Numbered from the stretch's first letter, positions 10,564-19,428 are shown. The stretch: DNA of 64,000 nucleotides from Akkermansiaceae bacterium (GCA_022510805.1 JAFLSS010000004.1:1-64000); one strand, 5' to 3'. Numbers and translations: made by a program. The notes: a model not told the origin generated them from the letters alone.

Positions 10564-12942
10564 TCAGGGGCGCGAGGCGGCTTTGACGGGGGTGAAGCTG
10601 CCTTCACCGCGGGTGCGCAGGCGGCGGGGCTCAGGGCGCTTGACTTTGAGCTCTACCATGCCGGAGCGTGCGCGCATGCGGATGGTGCTGAAGAGGGCGG
10701 GGTCCCACTCATGGCCGGCGCCGGCGGGGGAGGGCTCTGCCACAGCATCCACGGGGGAGGCGGTGATTTTGGTGACTCGTTCTTGGAAAGCGGCTGCCTG
10801 CTTGTCGCTGCCGGGGGAGGTGGGCAGCTGTTGCGGAGCCGGCGGCTGGGGGTCATCTGGCTTCAGGCGGCGGGCTTCATCTTCCGGCTTGATGGTGGCC
10901 ACGAGGTCGGCGCCGGGTTTTTTGACATTGTCGGGGTGCTGGCGCAGGTAGGCCTCAAAGTCCGGGTCCGGCATGGAGCCGTTGCGCACGGCGCGGTCAT
11001 AGGAGCGGGCGGCCTCGGGCACGCGGTTAGTTTCGGCGTAGAGGCGGGCCATGTTGTAGTGGGCATCTGCCAGCTCGGGGCGGATTTTGACGGCGGCGGC
11101 GTAGTGCTTGAGCGCGTGGTCATAGGCGCCCTCGATGCCTTCGATATTGGCCAGGTAGAAGAAGGCCTCCGCGTTGCCGGGGTCGAGCTGCACGGCGCGT
11201 GCAAACATTTTCTGCGCGTCCTGCATCTGCTCGCGGCGGTAGAAGGAGATGCCGGCGAGGTAGTGGGTGATGGCGACTTTGGGGGAGAGCCTGGCGGCGC
11301 GGGTGAGGTATTCGGAGGCTTCTTCGTTCTTGCTGTTGTAGAGGAGGATGGTGCCGAGGTTCACGAGGCCGGCCACATTGTCGGGCTGCAGGTCATAGAG
11401 GGTGAGGTAGAGCTGCTCGGCGGAGATGTAGCGGCCTTTGGAGAAGGCGGTGTTGGCGAGGCCGACGAGGGTGTCGACCTCGAGTTTGCGGCGGGTGGCC
11501 TCGGTGGCTTCGGGGTTGTCGCGCGCGCTGGTGTTGCGCACGTCTTCGAGCACCTTGAGCTCTTCTTCCGTGAGGGCTTCCGGGTCTTCATCCTGCATTT
11601 TTTGGATGATGTTGATCACCTCCGGGTCAGCGTTTTTCATGGCGCGGTAGGTTTCAAACAAGAGGCGGCGGCTTTCTTCTTGGATGGCGAGTTTGCGGCG
11701 CTGTTTTTCGATGAAGGCGCGCAGCAGTTTGTTTTCTTGGGCGAGGGCGGGGTCCTGCGCGGGCTGCTCGGCGCGGGAGGTGAGCTCAGCCTCCATGTTG
11801 TTGAGCTGCTGGGTGAGCTCGGAGACGCGGCGGCGGAAGCCCATGTTTTCATCGTAGATGCTGCTCATTTCATCGCGCAGGCGAGCGGCTTCGGCGCGCG
11901 CTTCTTCCAGCTGGTGGGCGAGCACGGCGTTTTCATCGCTGGCGCCGGATTGCATGGCTTCCAGCTCGCTGATGCGCTCGCGAGCGGTTTTGAGCTGCTC
12001 GGCCAGGGTGAGGTTTTGGTCGAGGAGGGCTTTGGTTTTTTCCGGGCTGTTGAGCTCGACGATGGCGCGCAGTTTTTCGTTTTCGATCAAGAGGCTGTCG
12101 CGCTCGCGCTCCACGCGGTTGAGGGATTCGAGCACCTCTGCCAGGCGGGTTTCGAGTTCGGCGACTCGGTTCTGCGATTCGTTCAATGAGGATTCGGCGG
12201 CGCGGTAGCGGTTTTGCATCTCGCCCAGGCGGGCTTCGAGGGATTGGTAGAGAGTGTTGCTTGTTTTGCGCTCGGTTTCGATCAGCTTGCGCTCATCTTG
12301 CAGCGCTGCGTTGAGTTGGTCGTAGCGTTTTTTGTATTCTTCCCGGGTGATCTTCTCAGCCTGAAGTTGTTTTTGGGCAGCGAGGAAGCGCTCGTTGAGC
12401 TCGCGGTAGGCCTGGGCGATGCGGCGCACTTCTTCCTGAGCGGTGGCGAGCTGGTGGTAGAGCTTGGGGTCGGTGGTGGCGTAGTTGGGCAGCCGGGCGG
12501 GGCGGTAGTTGGTGTTGCTGAGCGGGTCATCCGCCAGGCCGGTTTCGGCATGGGTGGGGATGCCGGGCACGCGCGAGGTGGGCACGTCTGACTTGCCGGC
12601 TTTGCTGCGGTAGATGGACATGTTCTCAGCGAGCAATTTGCGCTTGAGGCGCACCATGTTGCTGTTCCAGTCCGGGTAGTCGCGCACGAGGGTGGCCAAG
12701 AGCCGCTCTGCCTGCTGGCCTTTTTGGAGGGCGGCGTTGTAGCTTTGTTTGGCTGCGAGTTTTTCTGAGTCGCTGATGAGGAGGTAGGCCGCGGAGTAGA
12801 TGGAGTCCGGGTACTCGCCGGCGCGCTCACGGGGGGCGGCGCCGGGCTGCTGGCCGGTGTAGTGGCTCCCCTGCGCCTGCACGCCGGGGGCGAGCAGTGC
12901 CAGCATGCCTGCGGTGAGCAGGAGGTGGTGGAGGCGGGCCAT
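10564..12942 (-). CDS. Exported coiled-coil and TPR protein
   Basis: The 792-residue product starts at the ATG at 12942 with a signal peptide, MARLHHLLLTAGMLALLAPG ending near VQAQ. Upstream in-frame codons give Pro/Ser/Arg-rich sequence and run into the hairpin at 12980-13015, so I rejected them. Roughly residues 150-430 form long heptad coiled coil (many ELETRLAEVLESL-type heptads). About four to five TPR units follow, for example KNEEASEYLTRAARLSPKVA and AEAFFYLANIEGIEGAYDHA, and the tail is Pro-rich. Such proteins act as periplasmic scaffolds, often in cell-envelope or division complexes; the specific role is unknown. It lies between a small conserved protein and the kinase on the same strand. 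Confidence 0.8.
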   Translation of the reverse strand: MARLHHLLLTAGMLALLAPGVQAQGSHYTGQQPGAAPRERAGEYPDSIYSAAYLLISDSEKLAAKQSYNAALQKGQQAERLLATLVRDYPDWNSNMVRLKRKLLAENMSIYRSKAGKSDVPTSRVPGIPTHAETGLADDPLSNTNYRPARLPNYATTDPKLYHQLATAQEEVRRIAQAYRELNERFLAAQKQLQAEKITREEYKKRYDQLNAALQDERKLIETERKTSNTLYQSLEARLGEMQNRYRAAESSLNESQNRVAELETRLAEVLESLNRVERERDSLLIENEKLRAIVELNSPEKTKALLDQNLTLAEQLKTARERISELEAMQSGASDENAVLAHQLEEARAEAARLRDEMSSIYDENMGFRRRVSELTQQLNNMEAELTSRAEQPAQDPALAQENKLLRAFIEKQRRKLAIQEESRRLLFETYRAMKNADPEVINIIQKMQDEDPEALTEEELKVLEDVRNTSARDNPEATEATRRKLEVDTLVGLANTAFSKGRYISAEQLYLTLYDLQPDNVAGLVNLGTILLYNSKNEEASEYLTRAARLSPKVAITHYLAGISFYRREQMQDAQKMFARAVQLDPGNAEAFFYLANIEGIEGAYDHALKHYAAAVKIRPELADAHYNMARLYAETNRVPEAARSYDRAVRNGSMPDPDFEAYLRQHPDNVKKPGADLVATIKPEDEARRLKPDDPQPPAPQQLPTSPGSDKQAAAFQERVTKITASPVDAVAEPSPAGAGHEWDPALFSTIRMRARSGMVELKVKRPEPRRLRTRGEGSFTPVKAASRP

Positions 12943-12979
12943 GAGGAGGGGGGCGCTTGAGGCGCCGGCGCATGAACTT

Positions 12980-13015
12980 ATTTCCCGGGGGCAGGGTGGC
13001 CTGCTCCCGGGAAAT
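12980..13015 (-). terminator. Strong hairpin after the small conserved protein gene
   Basis: A 16-bp stem with one G-T pair, ATTTCCCGGGGGCAGG (12980-12995) and CCTGCTCCCGGGAAAT (13000-13015), encloses a GTGG tetraloop. It follows the gene ending at 13043 and precedes the TPR gene start at 12942. There is no U-tract, so it may be a transcript-stabilising end or a Rho-linked terminator. Confidence 0.6.
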
Positions 13016-13042
13016 GAAGAATAAGGTTCGTGTGGCAGGGGG

Positions 13043-13468
13043 TTAGGCCTGCTGGGCGGGGGCCTCAGTGGGCACCTGGATGAGGCGCAGCGGTGTGCGG
13101 GTGATGAGCTCACCATCCAGCGTCACGTCCACAGAGTAGCTGCCGGCTTTGTCGAAGCGCAGCCCCTGGAAGTTCATGATGAGGTTGCGGGTCATGAAAG
13201 AAACGCCCTCAGGCAGGTCCACATGCAGGTCACCGACGATGGGCATGCGCTCCTGGTCGATGGGGGTGCCGTTCTCATCGACGATCGAGATGGCGAGCTT
13301 GTGGTCACCGGCGTCCTCGGGCACCAAGCAGATGCGCAGAGCGAGGGAGCACATGGGGTGCACGACGGGGAATTGGCGGGCAAAGAGCGTGTCAAACGCG
13401 CCCTGCACGCAAAGCTTGCCCTGATAGTCGGCGGCGTAATCGCAGAGAACTGAAACTTGAGTATCCAT
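13043..13468 (-). CDS. Small conserved protein, DUF6941-like
   Basis: The 141-residue product has no signal peptide. Its all-beta pattern (VSVLCDYAADYQGKLCVQGA, LRICLVPEDAGDHKLAISIV, GSYSVDVTLDGELITRTPLR) matches the small bacterial proteins catalogued as DUF6941, a beta-sandwich of unknown role. I recognise the pattern but cannot confirm the family by search. The start is the only ATG before the conserved strand; a TAAAAT -10-like hexamer lies 11 nt upstream with no convincing -35. A strong hairpin follows the stop. Confidence 0.6.
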   Translation of the reverse strand: MDTQVSVLCDYAADYQGKLCVQGAFDTLFARQFPVVHPMCSLALRICLVPEDAGDHKLAISIVDENGTPIDQERMPIVGDLHVDLPEGVSFMTRNLIMNFQGLRFDKAGSYSVDVTLDGELITRTPLRLIQVPTEAPAQQA

Positions 13469-13613
13469 ATTGATGAGTTATTTTATCGTCCTTGGGTATG
13501 ATGCTCTTTCCTTTTTCGGGAAAAGGAATGTTGCTTTCCCCTTTCTACCATAAGTCTTGGAAGAAGCAAGCATAAAGTGCGGGATGACGCGCGTTTTGTG
13601 AAAAATGGCTTGA

Positions 13614-14831
13614 TCAGCCGAGTCTGCCGGCGAAGTCCCGGTAGCCAAAGGCGCGCACGGTGTCGCAGTGGCCGCCCGGGCGCTGCAGCACGATGTCCGG
13701 GTGGGGCACGCCGTTGAAATGGGTGGTCTGCACGAGGGTGTAGTGCGTCATGTCATCAAGCACGAGTGTATCGCCCACCTGAAGTGGGGCGGGGAAGGAG
13801 TAGTCCCCCAGCACATCACCCGCGAGGCAGGTGGTGGCGCCCAGGCGGTAGGTGTGCGCGTGCTGGCCGGGGGTGCCGGCGCGGGTGTAGGATTCGCCGG
13901 GGAGTTGCACGGCGGGGAGGGCGCCGCCGGGGAGTTGCACGGCGGGGAGGGCGGGCTGCTGCAGGGCGAAGACGTCCGGCCGGTAGGGCATGCTGAGGAC
14001 ATCCGGCATGTGGGCGGTGACGCTCACGTCGAGGATGGCGTGCCGGTAGCCCAGGGAGTCAAAGATGTCCAGCACTTGGGCGCGCAGGACGCCGGTGTGC
14101 ACGCACCAGGCCTCACCCGGTTCGAGGAAGACTTGCAGGTGCGGGAAGCGCGAGCGGATGCTGCGCACGAGGGAGATGAGGGCGGGGCGGTTGTACTCCG
14201 GTTTGGTGATCCAATGGCCGCCGCCCATGTTGAGGTAGCGGATGGTGGGGGAGGCCATGAGGTGGCCGCAGGTTTGCTCGAAGGCGTGGTAGGTGGCCAC
14301 CAGGTCTTCTGCGCCTTGTTCGCAGAGGGTGTGGAAGTGTAGGCCGGAGATGCCGGTGAGGTCTGCCGCGGTGAGGTCTGCCGCGGGGATGCCGAGCCGT
14401 GAGCCGGGGGCGCAGGCGTCGTAGATGGCGGTGTGGCCGGTGGAGTAGCAGGGGTTGATGCGCAGGCCGAGCCGGAGCTCGCCGCTCTGTACGCGCGGGT
14501 GCGCCAGGCAGGTGGCGCGGTGGCGCTGCCACTGGGGGAGGCTGTTGAAGTCGATATGATGCGCGAACTCCAGAAGCTCTGCGAGATCTGCCGCCCGATA
14601 TGCGGGGGAGTACACGGCGATGTGGCCGCCGAAATGCTCTGCTGCCAGGCGCGCTTCATACAGGCCGGAGGCGCAGCACCCGGCGGCATACGGCCGCAGG
14701 TAGGGGAAGCAGGAGGTGCTGGCGAAGGCTTTGAGTGCCAGCAGCATCTGCGCGCCGCTTTCCTGTGCGATGCTGTGGAGGATGCGCGCGTTGCGCTCGA
14801 GCGCTTTGGCGGATATGAGAAAGCAGGCCAT
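13614..14831 (-). CDS. nspC: Carboxynorspermidine decarboxylase
   Basis: The 405-residue fold-III PLP enzyme of the alanine-racemase/ornithine decarboxylase type converts carboxyspermidine or carboxynorspermidine to spermidine or norspermidine. The PLP lysine is in LLALKAFA (about residue 33), the phosphate-binding loop includes NMGGGHWITK, and C-terminal dimer motifs include CLAGDVLGDYSF and DDMTHYTLV. The partner dehydrogenase is not in this window. The protein carries an inserted 10-residue tandem repeat, ALPAVQLPGG/ALPAVQLPGE, between the barrel and the beta domain, encoded by a 29-bp perfect duplication (13895-13923 and 13925-13953). The upstream lipoprotein gene ends 33 nt away, so they probably form an operon. 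Confidence 0.92.
   Translation of the reverse strand: MACFLISAKALERNARILHSIAQESGAQMLLALKAFASTSCFPYLRPYAAGCCASGLYEARLAAEHFGGHIAVYSPAYRAADLAELLEFAHHIDFNSLPQWQRHRATCLAHPRVQSGELRLGLRINPCYSTGHTAIYDACAPGSRLGIPAADLTAADLTGISGLHFHTLCEQGAEDLVATYHAFEQTCGHLMASPTIRYLNMGGGHWITKPEYNRPALISLVRSIRSRFPHLQVFLEPGEAWCVHTGVLRAQVLDIFDSLGYRHAILDVSVTAHMPDVLSMPYRPDVFALQQPALPAVQLPGGALPAVQLPGESYTRAGTPGQHAHTYRLGATTCLAGDVLGDYSFPAPLQVGDTLVLDDMTHYTLVQTTHFNGVPHPDIVLQRPGGHCDTVRAFGYRDFAGRLG
13895..13953 (-). repeat. In-frame 30-bp tandem duplication inside nspC
   Basis: Bases 13895-13923 recur exactly at 13925-13953 with a 30-bp period. The duplication keeps the frame and adds ten residues (consensus ALPAVQLPG) to the decarboxylase. 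Confidence 0.85.
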
Positions 14832-14864
14832 CTCGCGTGGTGGTGGGGGCGGGGGAGGCGGGGA

Positions 14865-15962
14865 TCAGGATGCCGGCGCTTCCTCAGGGGCTGCGGGTGC
14901 AGCAGCGGGGGCGTCAGGGGCAGCGGGGGCGGCTGCTGCGGCGGCTTCTTCTTTCAGTTTTTTATTTACTGATTTGATGGAGGGCTCAAGCTCGCGGAGG
15001 TAGCGCTGGGCCTGGGCTTGGAGAGAGCGGGAGGAGGTTGCTTGGCGCAGGCGCTGCGCGAGGTTGGCGGCCAGAGTCCACGCAGCTTGGGCTTGGCGCA
15101 GCTGGCCGCAGCGGCTCTCGAGGTTGCCGAGTGCGGAGAGGAGGCGGATGTATTGGATGGACATGCCGCCTTTGAGGTGTTTCATGCGTGTGGCCAGAGT
15201 GTGGCCGCGCTGGAATGTTTCGCGCGCTTCCTCGGGGTCATCGGCGTATTGGAGGCACTCGGCCAGGCAGCGGTAGGAGCTGAGCACATCTTCGGCGGCG
15301 CGCTCCAGCTCCGGGCCGGGGTTGAGGGGGAGGGGCTGCCCTTGGTCGGGGGCGAGTTCGTTGAAGATTTCTTCGTCGATCTTGAGTGCTGTTTCGTAGT
15401 AGGGCTGGGCCGCTGCGGCTTTGTTTTGCATCAGGAGGCAGGAGGCGGTGCCGTTGGCAATGGCGCTGCGCAGGCGGCGCCCGGTGATGCCGGTGCGGAT
15501 ATCTGCGGGCAGGTTTTCCCAGTTTTTCAGGGCGGTTTGGTAGCCTTCTGACGCTTTGGCGTAGGCGCGCAGATTACGCGCTGAGTCAGCGAGGAAGATG
15601 CTCAGCCTCACGCGCAGGGGGAGGTCGGCCCCCTTCTCTTCGAGCTTGTTGTAGTAATCCTCGAGGCGGGAGCGCATGCCGCGCACCTCTTCTGTCCACT
15701 CCGGCTGGGTTGCCAGGTGGTTCACTTTTTCACCCACGGTGAAGATCATGTAGTCAAGCAGCTCATTCCGGGCATCATTTTCTTGGGCGGTGGTGGCTGC
15801 CGGCTTGGCGGGGGCTTCCTTGGCGGATGATTGGCTGCCGGTGAGGGATTTCCACCAGCCGGGGGTGGATTCATCGCTGCAGGAGGTGGCGACAAGGGCA
15901 CAGGCCAGCCCGGCGAGTGCCAGAGGCGAGGACAGGCGGAGGGAAGAGGGGCGCAGTTGCAT
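14865..15962 (-). CDS. Lipoprotein with TPR-like helical repeats
   Basis: The 365-residue product has a lipoprotein signal peptide ending in the lipobox LVATSC (Cys near residue 28). The body is all-helical with TPR-like pairs (AYAKASEGYQTALKNWENLP, AAAAQPYYETALKIDEEIFN, PEEARETFQRGHTLATRMKH), and the tail is a low-complexity Ala/Pro segment. It is probably an outer-membrane or periplasmic scaffold of unknown role. The start is strongly supported: a -35/-10 pair (15969-15997) ends exactly 6 nt upstream, so the ATG should be the first transcribed codon. nspC follows 33 nt downstream. Confidence 0.75.
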   Translation of the reverse strand: MQLRPSSLRLSSPLALAGLACALVATSCSDESTPGWWKSLTGSQSSAKEAPAKPAATTAQENDARNELLDYMIFTVGEKVNHLATQPEWTEEVRGMRSRLEDYYNKLEEKGADLPLRVRLSIFLADSARNLRAYAKASEGYQTALKNWENLPADIRTGITGRRLRSAIANGTASCLLMQNKAAAAQPYYETALKIDEEIFNELAPDQGQPLPLNPGPELERAAEDVLSSYRCLAECLQYADDPEEARETFQRGHTLATRMKHLKGGMSIQYIRLLSALGNLESRCGQLRQAQAAWTLAANLAQRLRQATSSRSLQAQAQRYLRELEPSIKSVNKKLKEEAAAAAAPAAPDAPAAAPAAPEEAPAS

Positions 15963-15968
15963 GATTCT

Positions 15969-15997
15969 ATTCTAGGCCTAAGCGGTGGATGCGTCAA
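15969..15997 (-). promoter_or_regulatory. Promoter of the lipoprotein-nspC unit, leaderless
   Basis: The minus strand reads TTGACG (15992-15997), 17 bp, TAGAAT (15969-15974). Only 6 nt separate the -10 from the ATG at 15962, so the transcript should begin at the start codon. Confidence 0.7.
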
Positions 15998-16026
15998 GCG
16001 CATTCTCCTCTTCTGTGGCTCTGCAT

Positions 16027-17292
16027 TTATGACAGCGTGCGGCGCGTGACGATGTAGACCTTGTCGCCGCGTCGAACTTTTTGCGGTATAGCGACTAAGG
16101 CCACGCTGCCCTTGGGCGCCTGCGGCACGGCGCATGTTTCCCCGGCGGGGGTGTCGCAGCGGACTTCGGCAACGCAGTGGCGGATGACTCCTGTGGTGGT
16201 GCCGGTGATTTCGATGCAGTCACCCGGGTGCAGCGCGCCGGCTTCGAGCCGCAGCTCGGCCACGCCGACTTGGGCATACCAGCGCTGCACCCGGCCGAGG
16301 TGTTGCCGCTGCTCAAGCGCCAGGCTGTTGGAGCGGCCGCTCCAGGTGTCCCAGTCTTCTCCCAGGTAGTAGCCGCCGTGCCAAAAGCTGCGGTTGAATA
16401 CGCAGCGCAGGCGCTCTTCCCAGGCGGCCACGCGCTCAGGGCTGCAGGACTCACCGGCGGCGTAGGCTTGCGCGGCTTCTTTGTAGACGGCGGTGACGGC
16501 GGAGACATAGGCCTCTGAGCGGCCGCGGCCTTCGAGTTTGAAGACGGCGATGCCGGCGGCGATGAGCTGGTCGAGCACGCGGATGGTGCAGATGTCTTTC
16601 GGGGACATGACGTATTGGTTGTCAATGTCCATGGCGAAGCCGGTTTCGGTGTCGGTGACGGTGTAGCGGCGGCGGCAGAGCTGGAAGCAGTCTCCGCGGT
16701 TGGCGCTGTGGTTGTGCGCGGTGAGGCTCATGCCGCACTTGCCCGAGATGGCGATGCAGAGGGCGCCGTGCGCGAAGATTTCGACGCGGACGAGTTGGCC
16801 GGAGGGGCCGCATATCGACTCTCGGCGGATGCCTTCGATGATGGCGCGGATCTGGCTGAGTTTCAGCTCTCGCGCCAGCACCACTACATCGGCATATGCT
16901 GCATAAAAGCGCACGGCTTCCAGGTTGCACACGTTGGCCTGCACGGATACATGCACCTCCAGCCCCAGGCGCCGGGCGTGGGTGATGACGGCGAAGTCTG
17001 CCGCGATGACGGCGTCCACCCCTGCTTGCTTGGCCAGGTGGAGCAGGCGCTGCATGGGCTCCAATTCCCGGTCATACACGACGATGTTGCAGGTGAGGTA
17101 GGCTTTGGCGCCGCAGGCGTGGCACAGGCGCGCGACTTTGGGGAGGTCTTCCTCGCGGAAATTGGCTGTGGCGCGCGCGCGCATGTTGAGGTCCCCCACG
17201 CCGAAATAGACGCTGTCAGCCCCGGCGCGCAGGGCTGCTGCCAGGGATTCGAAGGAGCCGGCCGGAGCCATGATTTCGACATCGGGTGCCAT
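16027..17292 (-). CDS. Peptidase U32-family protein (tRNA/rRNA hydroxylation type)
   Basis: The 421-residue product has the U32 opening VEIMAPAGSFESLAAALRAGADSVYFGV, the central SVQANVCNLEAVRFY and the cysteine block SGKCGMSLTAHNHSANRGDC followed by FQLCRRRY. Those cysteines bind an iron-sulfur cluster in the bacterial U32 proteins TrhP and RlhA, which start hydroxylation of tRNA or 23S rRNA from prephenate. A C-terminal beta-barrel (about 345-421) completes the TrhP-like layout. I cannot tell which RNA is modified. The gene lies 71 nt downstream of coaE-rho on the same strand with no promoter visible between, so it is probably co-transcribed. Confidence 0.88.
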   Translation of the reverse strand: MAPDVEIMAPAGSFESLAAALRAGADSVYFGVGDLNMRARATANFREEDLPKVARLCHACGAKAYLTCNIVVYDRELEPMQRLLHLAKQAGVDAVIAADFAVITHARRLGLEVHVSVQANVCNLEAVRFYAAYADVVVLARELKLSQIRAIIEGIRRESICGPSGQLVRVEIFAHGALCIAISGKCGMSLTAHNHSANRGDCFQLCRRRYTVTDTETGFAMDIDNQYVMSPKDICTIRVLDQLIAAGIAVFKLEGRGRSEAYVSAVTAVYKEAAQAYAAGESCSPERVAAWEERLRCVFNRSFWHGGYYLGEDWDTWSGRSNSLALEQRQHLGRVQRWYAQVGVAELRLEAGALHPGDCIEITGTTTGVIRHCVAEVRCDTPAGETCAVPQAPKGSVALVAIPQKVRRGDKVYIVTRRTLS

Positions 17293-17363
17293 CTTTGCAG
17301 GGGGGGTGGTGAGCTCAGCGGCAGATCTGCCCGCGTGTGCGCGCCTCCGGGGAGGAGGGGGGA

Positions 17364-19259
17364 TCAGACGAGGCCGCGCAGGAGCAGCTCGGCGTTGTTC
17401 TGCGTTTTGTTGATGTTTTTGAGCAGCAGAGACAGCGCTTCCCAGCCGGGGTGCGTGGCGAGCTGGCGGCGCAGCTGCAGGACACGCGCGAGCTCGTCCG
17501 GGTGGTACAGGCGGTCGTCATTGCGCGTGCCGCTCTGCGGCAGGGAGATGGCCGGGAAGATGCGGCGCTCTGCCAGCTCGCGGTCGAGGCGGATTTCCAT
17601 ATTGCCGGTGCCTTTGAACTCCTCGAAGATGATCTCATCCATGCGAGATTCTGTTTCCACGAGGCAGGTGGCGATGATGGTGAGGCTGCCGCCCTCTTCC
17701 ACATTGCGCGCGGCGCCGAAGAATTTGCGCGGTTTTTCCATGGCCTGTGAGTCGAGGCCGCCGGACATGGTGCGGCCGCCGGAGGCGTGGGCGTTGTACC
17801 CGCGGGCGAGGCGTGTCAGCGAATCGAGCAGCAAGATCACGTCCTTCCCCTGCTCCACGAGGCGGCGGGCGCGCTCGAGCACCACATCGCTCAGCTGCTC
17901 ATGGCGGCGTGAGTTTTCATCGAAGGTGGAGGCGAAGATGGGCGCATCCACAGTCTCTTCAAAATCTGTCACCTCCTCAGGGCGCTCATCGAGCAGCAGC
18001 ACCAGCAGCTCGGCTTCGGGATAGTTGGCGCGCAGGGATTTGGCGATGCTTTTGAGCAGCACTGTCTTGCCGCCGCGCGGGGGCGCCACGACCAGGGCGC
18101 GCTGCCCCATGCCCAGCGGCGCCACGAGGTCCAGCAGGCGCATGGCCGGGGATTTGATGTCGACATTCTCCAGAATGAGCCGCTGTGTGGGGATGAGCGC
18201 GGTGAGCTGGTCGAACTCTTTTTTCTGCACGAAATCCTGCGCCGGCACGCCCTCTATCTCCACCACTTCTGCCGCGGTGAGCATGCCCTCGCTGCGGCGG
18301 CCGCTCGCGCGCAGGCGCACTTTTATCATGTTGCCGGGGCGCAGGCTGTGGCGCTCGATGAGGTCATGCGGCAGGAGCACATCATCCTCACCGGGGCGGA
18401 AGCTGTATGCTGCCGAGCGCAGGACAAGCTGCTTGGGGTAGCGGTTGGCGTCGATCACGCCGGAAGCGAAGACTTGGTTGCCCTCAGAGAGGTAGACCCG
18501 TGCCAGGCCGGCCACGATTTGGCGGCGGGTCATGTTGCTCGACAGTCCTTTGGCGGAGAGGCCGGTGGCCATTTTTTGGAGCTCGTGGAAAGGCTTGGAG
18601 CCCAGTTCGTTCATATCCACCACCACTGCCTGGGCCTGCATGGCCTTGGCATCGTGCTCCAGCTCGGCGCGGAAAAAGCACTCCACTTGTGCGCGCAATT
18701 GCTCGGGCGTGCCCTCATTCCAAAAGACGCAATGCGCGCCGGCGATTTTTTCTTCCGTGGGGGCTTGGGCGCGCATGAAGCCCTCTGCCACCTCGGCCGG
18801 CACGTTGTCACGCGCCATGAGGCGCTGCCGCTGGGTTGCCGGGGTGAGCGCCACCGTGCAGATCTTGTCCGCCGGGAAGGCGGCATTCTTGCTCTCAAAG
18901 TAGAGCGGGATGTCGGCCAGGAAGGTATGCACCTTGCCGCTTTGGCGCGCCTCTGCCTGTGCCTTGAGGCATTGCTGGGTCAACTTGGGGTGGATGATTT
19001 CCTCCAGGCGCGCGCGGCCCTCGGGGTTTGTGCACACGATGTGGCGCAGGAAGTCTTTATTGACAGCGCCCTGCGCATCCAGAGCCTCAGGGCCGAATGC
19101 CGCCACGAGATCACGCGATAATTTGCCGCTCGCGTGCAGCTCAGCCACGGCGGCATCGCAATCAAAAACCACCACACCCTCTCCGCCCATATCGCGGAGC
19201 ATCCCGACCACCATGGATTTGCCCGATGCAATTCCTCCTGTTACGACAATAACTTTCAC
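17364..19259 (-). CDS. rho: Fused dephospho-CoA kinase and transcription termination factor Rho
   Basis: One uninterrupted 631-residue frame encodes two enzymes. Residues 1-200 are CoaE: P-loop GGIASGKS (8-15), VFDCD (31-35), RLEEIIHP (84-91), DIPLYFES (116-123) and the lid arginine region MARDN. This enzyme makes the last step of coenzyme A synthesis. Residues about 220-631 are Rho: an N-terminal helical bundle (LQKMATGLSAKGLSSNMTRR), an OB-fold RNA-binding region (270-340), P-loop PPRGGKT (393-399), VILLLDSLTRLAR (Walker B) and MSGGLDSQAMEKPRKFFGAA (Q/R loops). All catalytic motifs look intact in both halves. The GTG start at 19259 lies 6 nt after the -10 box. Confidence 0.95.
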   Translation of the reverse strand: MKVIVVTGGIASGKSMVVGMLRDMGGEGVVVFDCDAAVAELHASGKLSRDLVAAFGPEALDAQGAVNKDFLRHIVCTNPEGRARLEEIIHPKLTQQCLKAQAEARQSGKVHTFLADIPLYFESKNAAFPADKICTVALTPATQRQRLMARDNVPAEVAEGFMRAQAPTEEKIAGAHCVFWNEGTPEQLRAQVECFFRAELEHDAKAMQAQAVVVDMNELGSKPFHELQKMATGLSAKGLSSNMTRRQIVAGLARVYLSEGNQVFASGVIDANRYPKQLVLRSAAYSFRPGEDDVLLPHDLIERHSLRPGNMIKVRLRASGRRSEGMLTAAEVVEIEGVPAQDFVQKKEFDQLTALIPTQRLILENVDIKSPAMRLLDLVAPLGMGQRALVVAPPRGGKTVLLKSIAKSLRANYPEAELLVLLLDERPEEVTDFEETVDAPIFASTFDENSRRHEQLSDVVLERARRLVEQGKDVILLLDSLTRLARGYNAHASGGRTMSGGLDSQAMEKPRKFFGAARNVEEGGSLTIIATCLVETESRMDEIIFEEFKGTGNMEIRLDRELAERRIFPAISLPQSGTRNDDRLYHPDELARVLQLRRQLATHPGWEALSLLLKNINKTQNNAELLLRGLV

Positions 19260-19265
19260 ACAGCC

Positions 19266-19294
19266 CTTTTACCACGTTTTCTGATTCATATCAA
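19266..19294 (-). promoter_or_regulatory. coaE-rho promoter, leaderless
   Basis: The minus strand reads TTGATA (19289-19294), 17 bp, TAAAAG (19266-19271). The -10 ends 6 nt before the GTG at 19259, so the message should start at the initiation codon. Confidence 0.55.
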
Positions 19295-19399
19295 GCCGAA
19301 ATAGCGCCAAGGGCAACTCGCCGGGGGTGGCTGAGGGGGCGGCTCTGCCCGGGTGGGGGGCGCCGGCGGCGGATTCTGAGGCAGAAGTGTATTATGGGC

Positions 19400-19428
19400 T
19401 TGATTTTATGGGGAGAGTGGTGTAGAGT
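19400..19428 (+). promoter_or_regulatory. Promoter of the thioredoxin-like gene
   Basis: TTGATT (19400-19405), 17 bp, TAGAGT (19423-19428). The ATG at 19437 comes 8 nt after the -10, predicting almost no leader. Confidence 0.45.

Noticed and set aside
10435-12189. Long open frame opposite the TPR protein gene
   Set aside because: It is antisense to a supported exported coiled-coil gene and has no conserved content.
12943-13116. Extended N-terminus of the TPR protein
   Set aside because: The added 58 residues are Pro/Ser/Arg-rich, cross a strong hairpin and would bury the signal peptide.
13508-13528. Short hairpin TTCCTTTT/AAAAGGAA
   Set aside because: An AT-rich 8-bp stem without GC core or U-tract placement; too weak to call a terminator.
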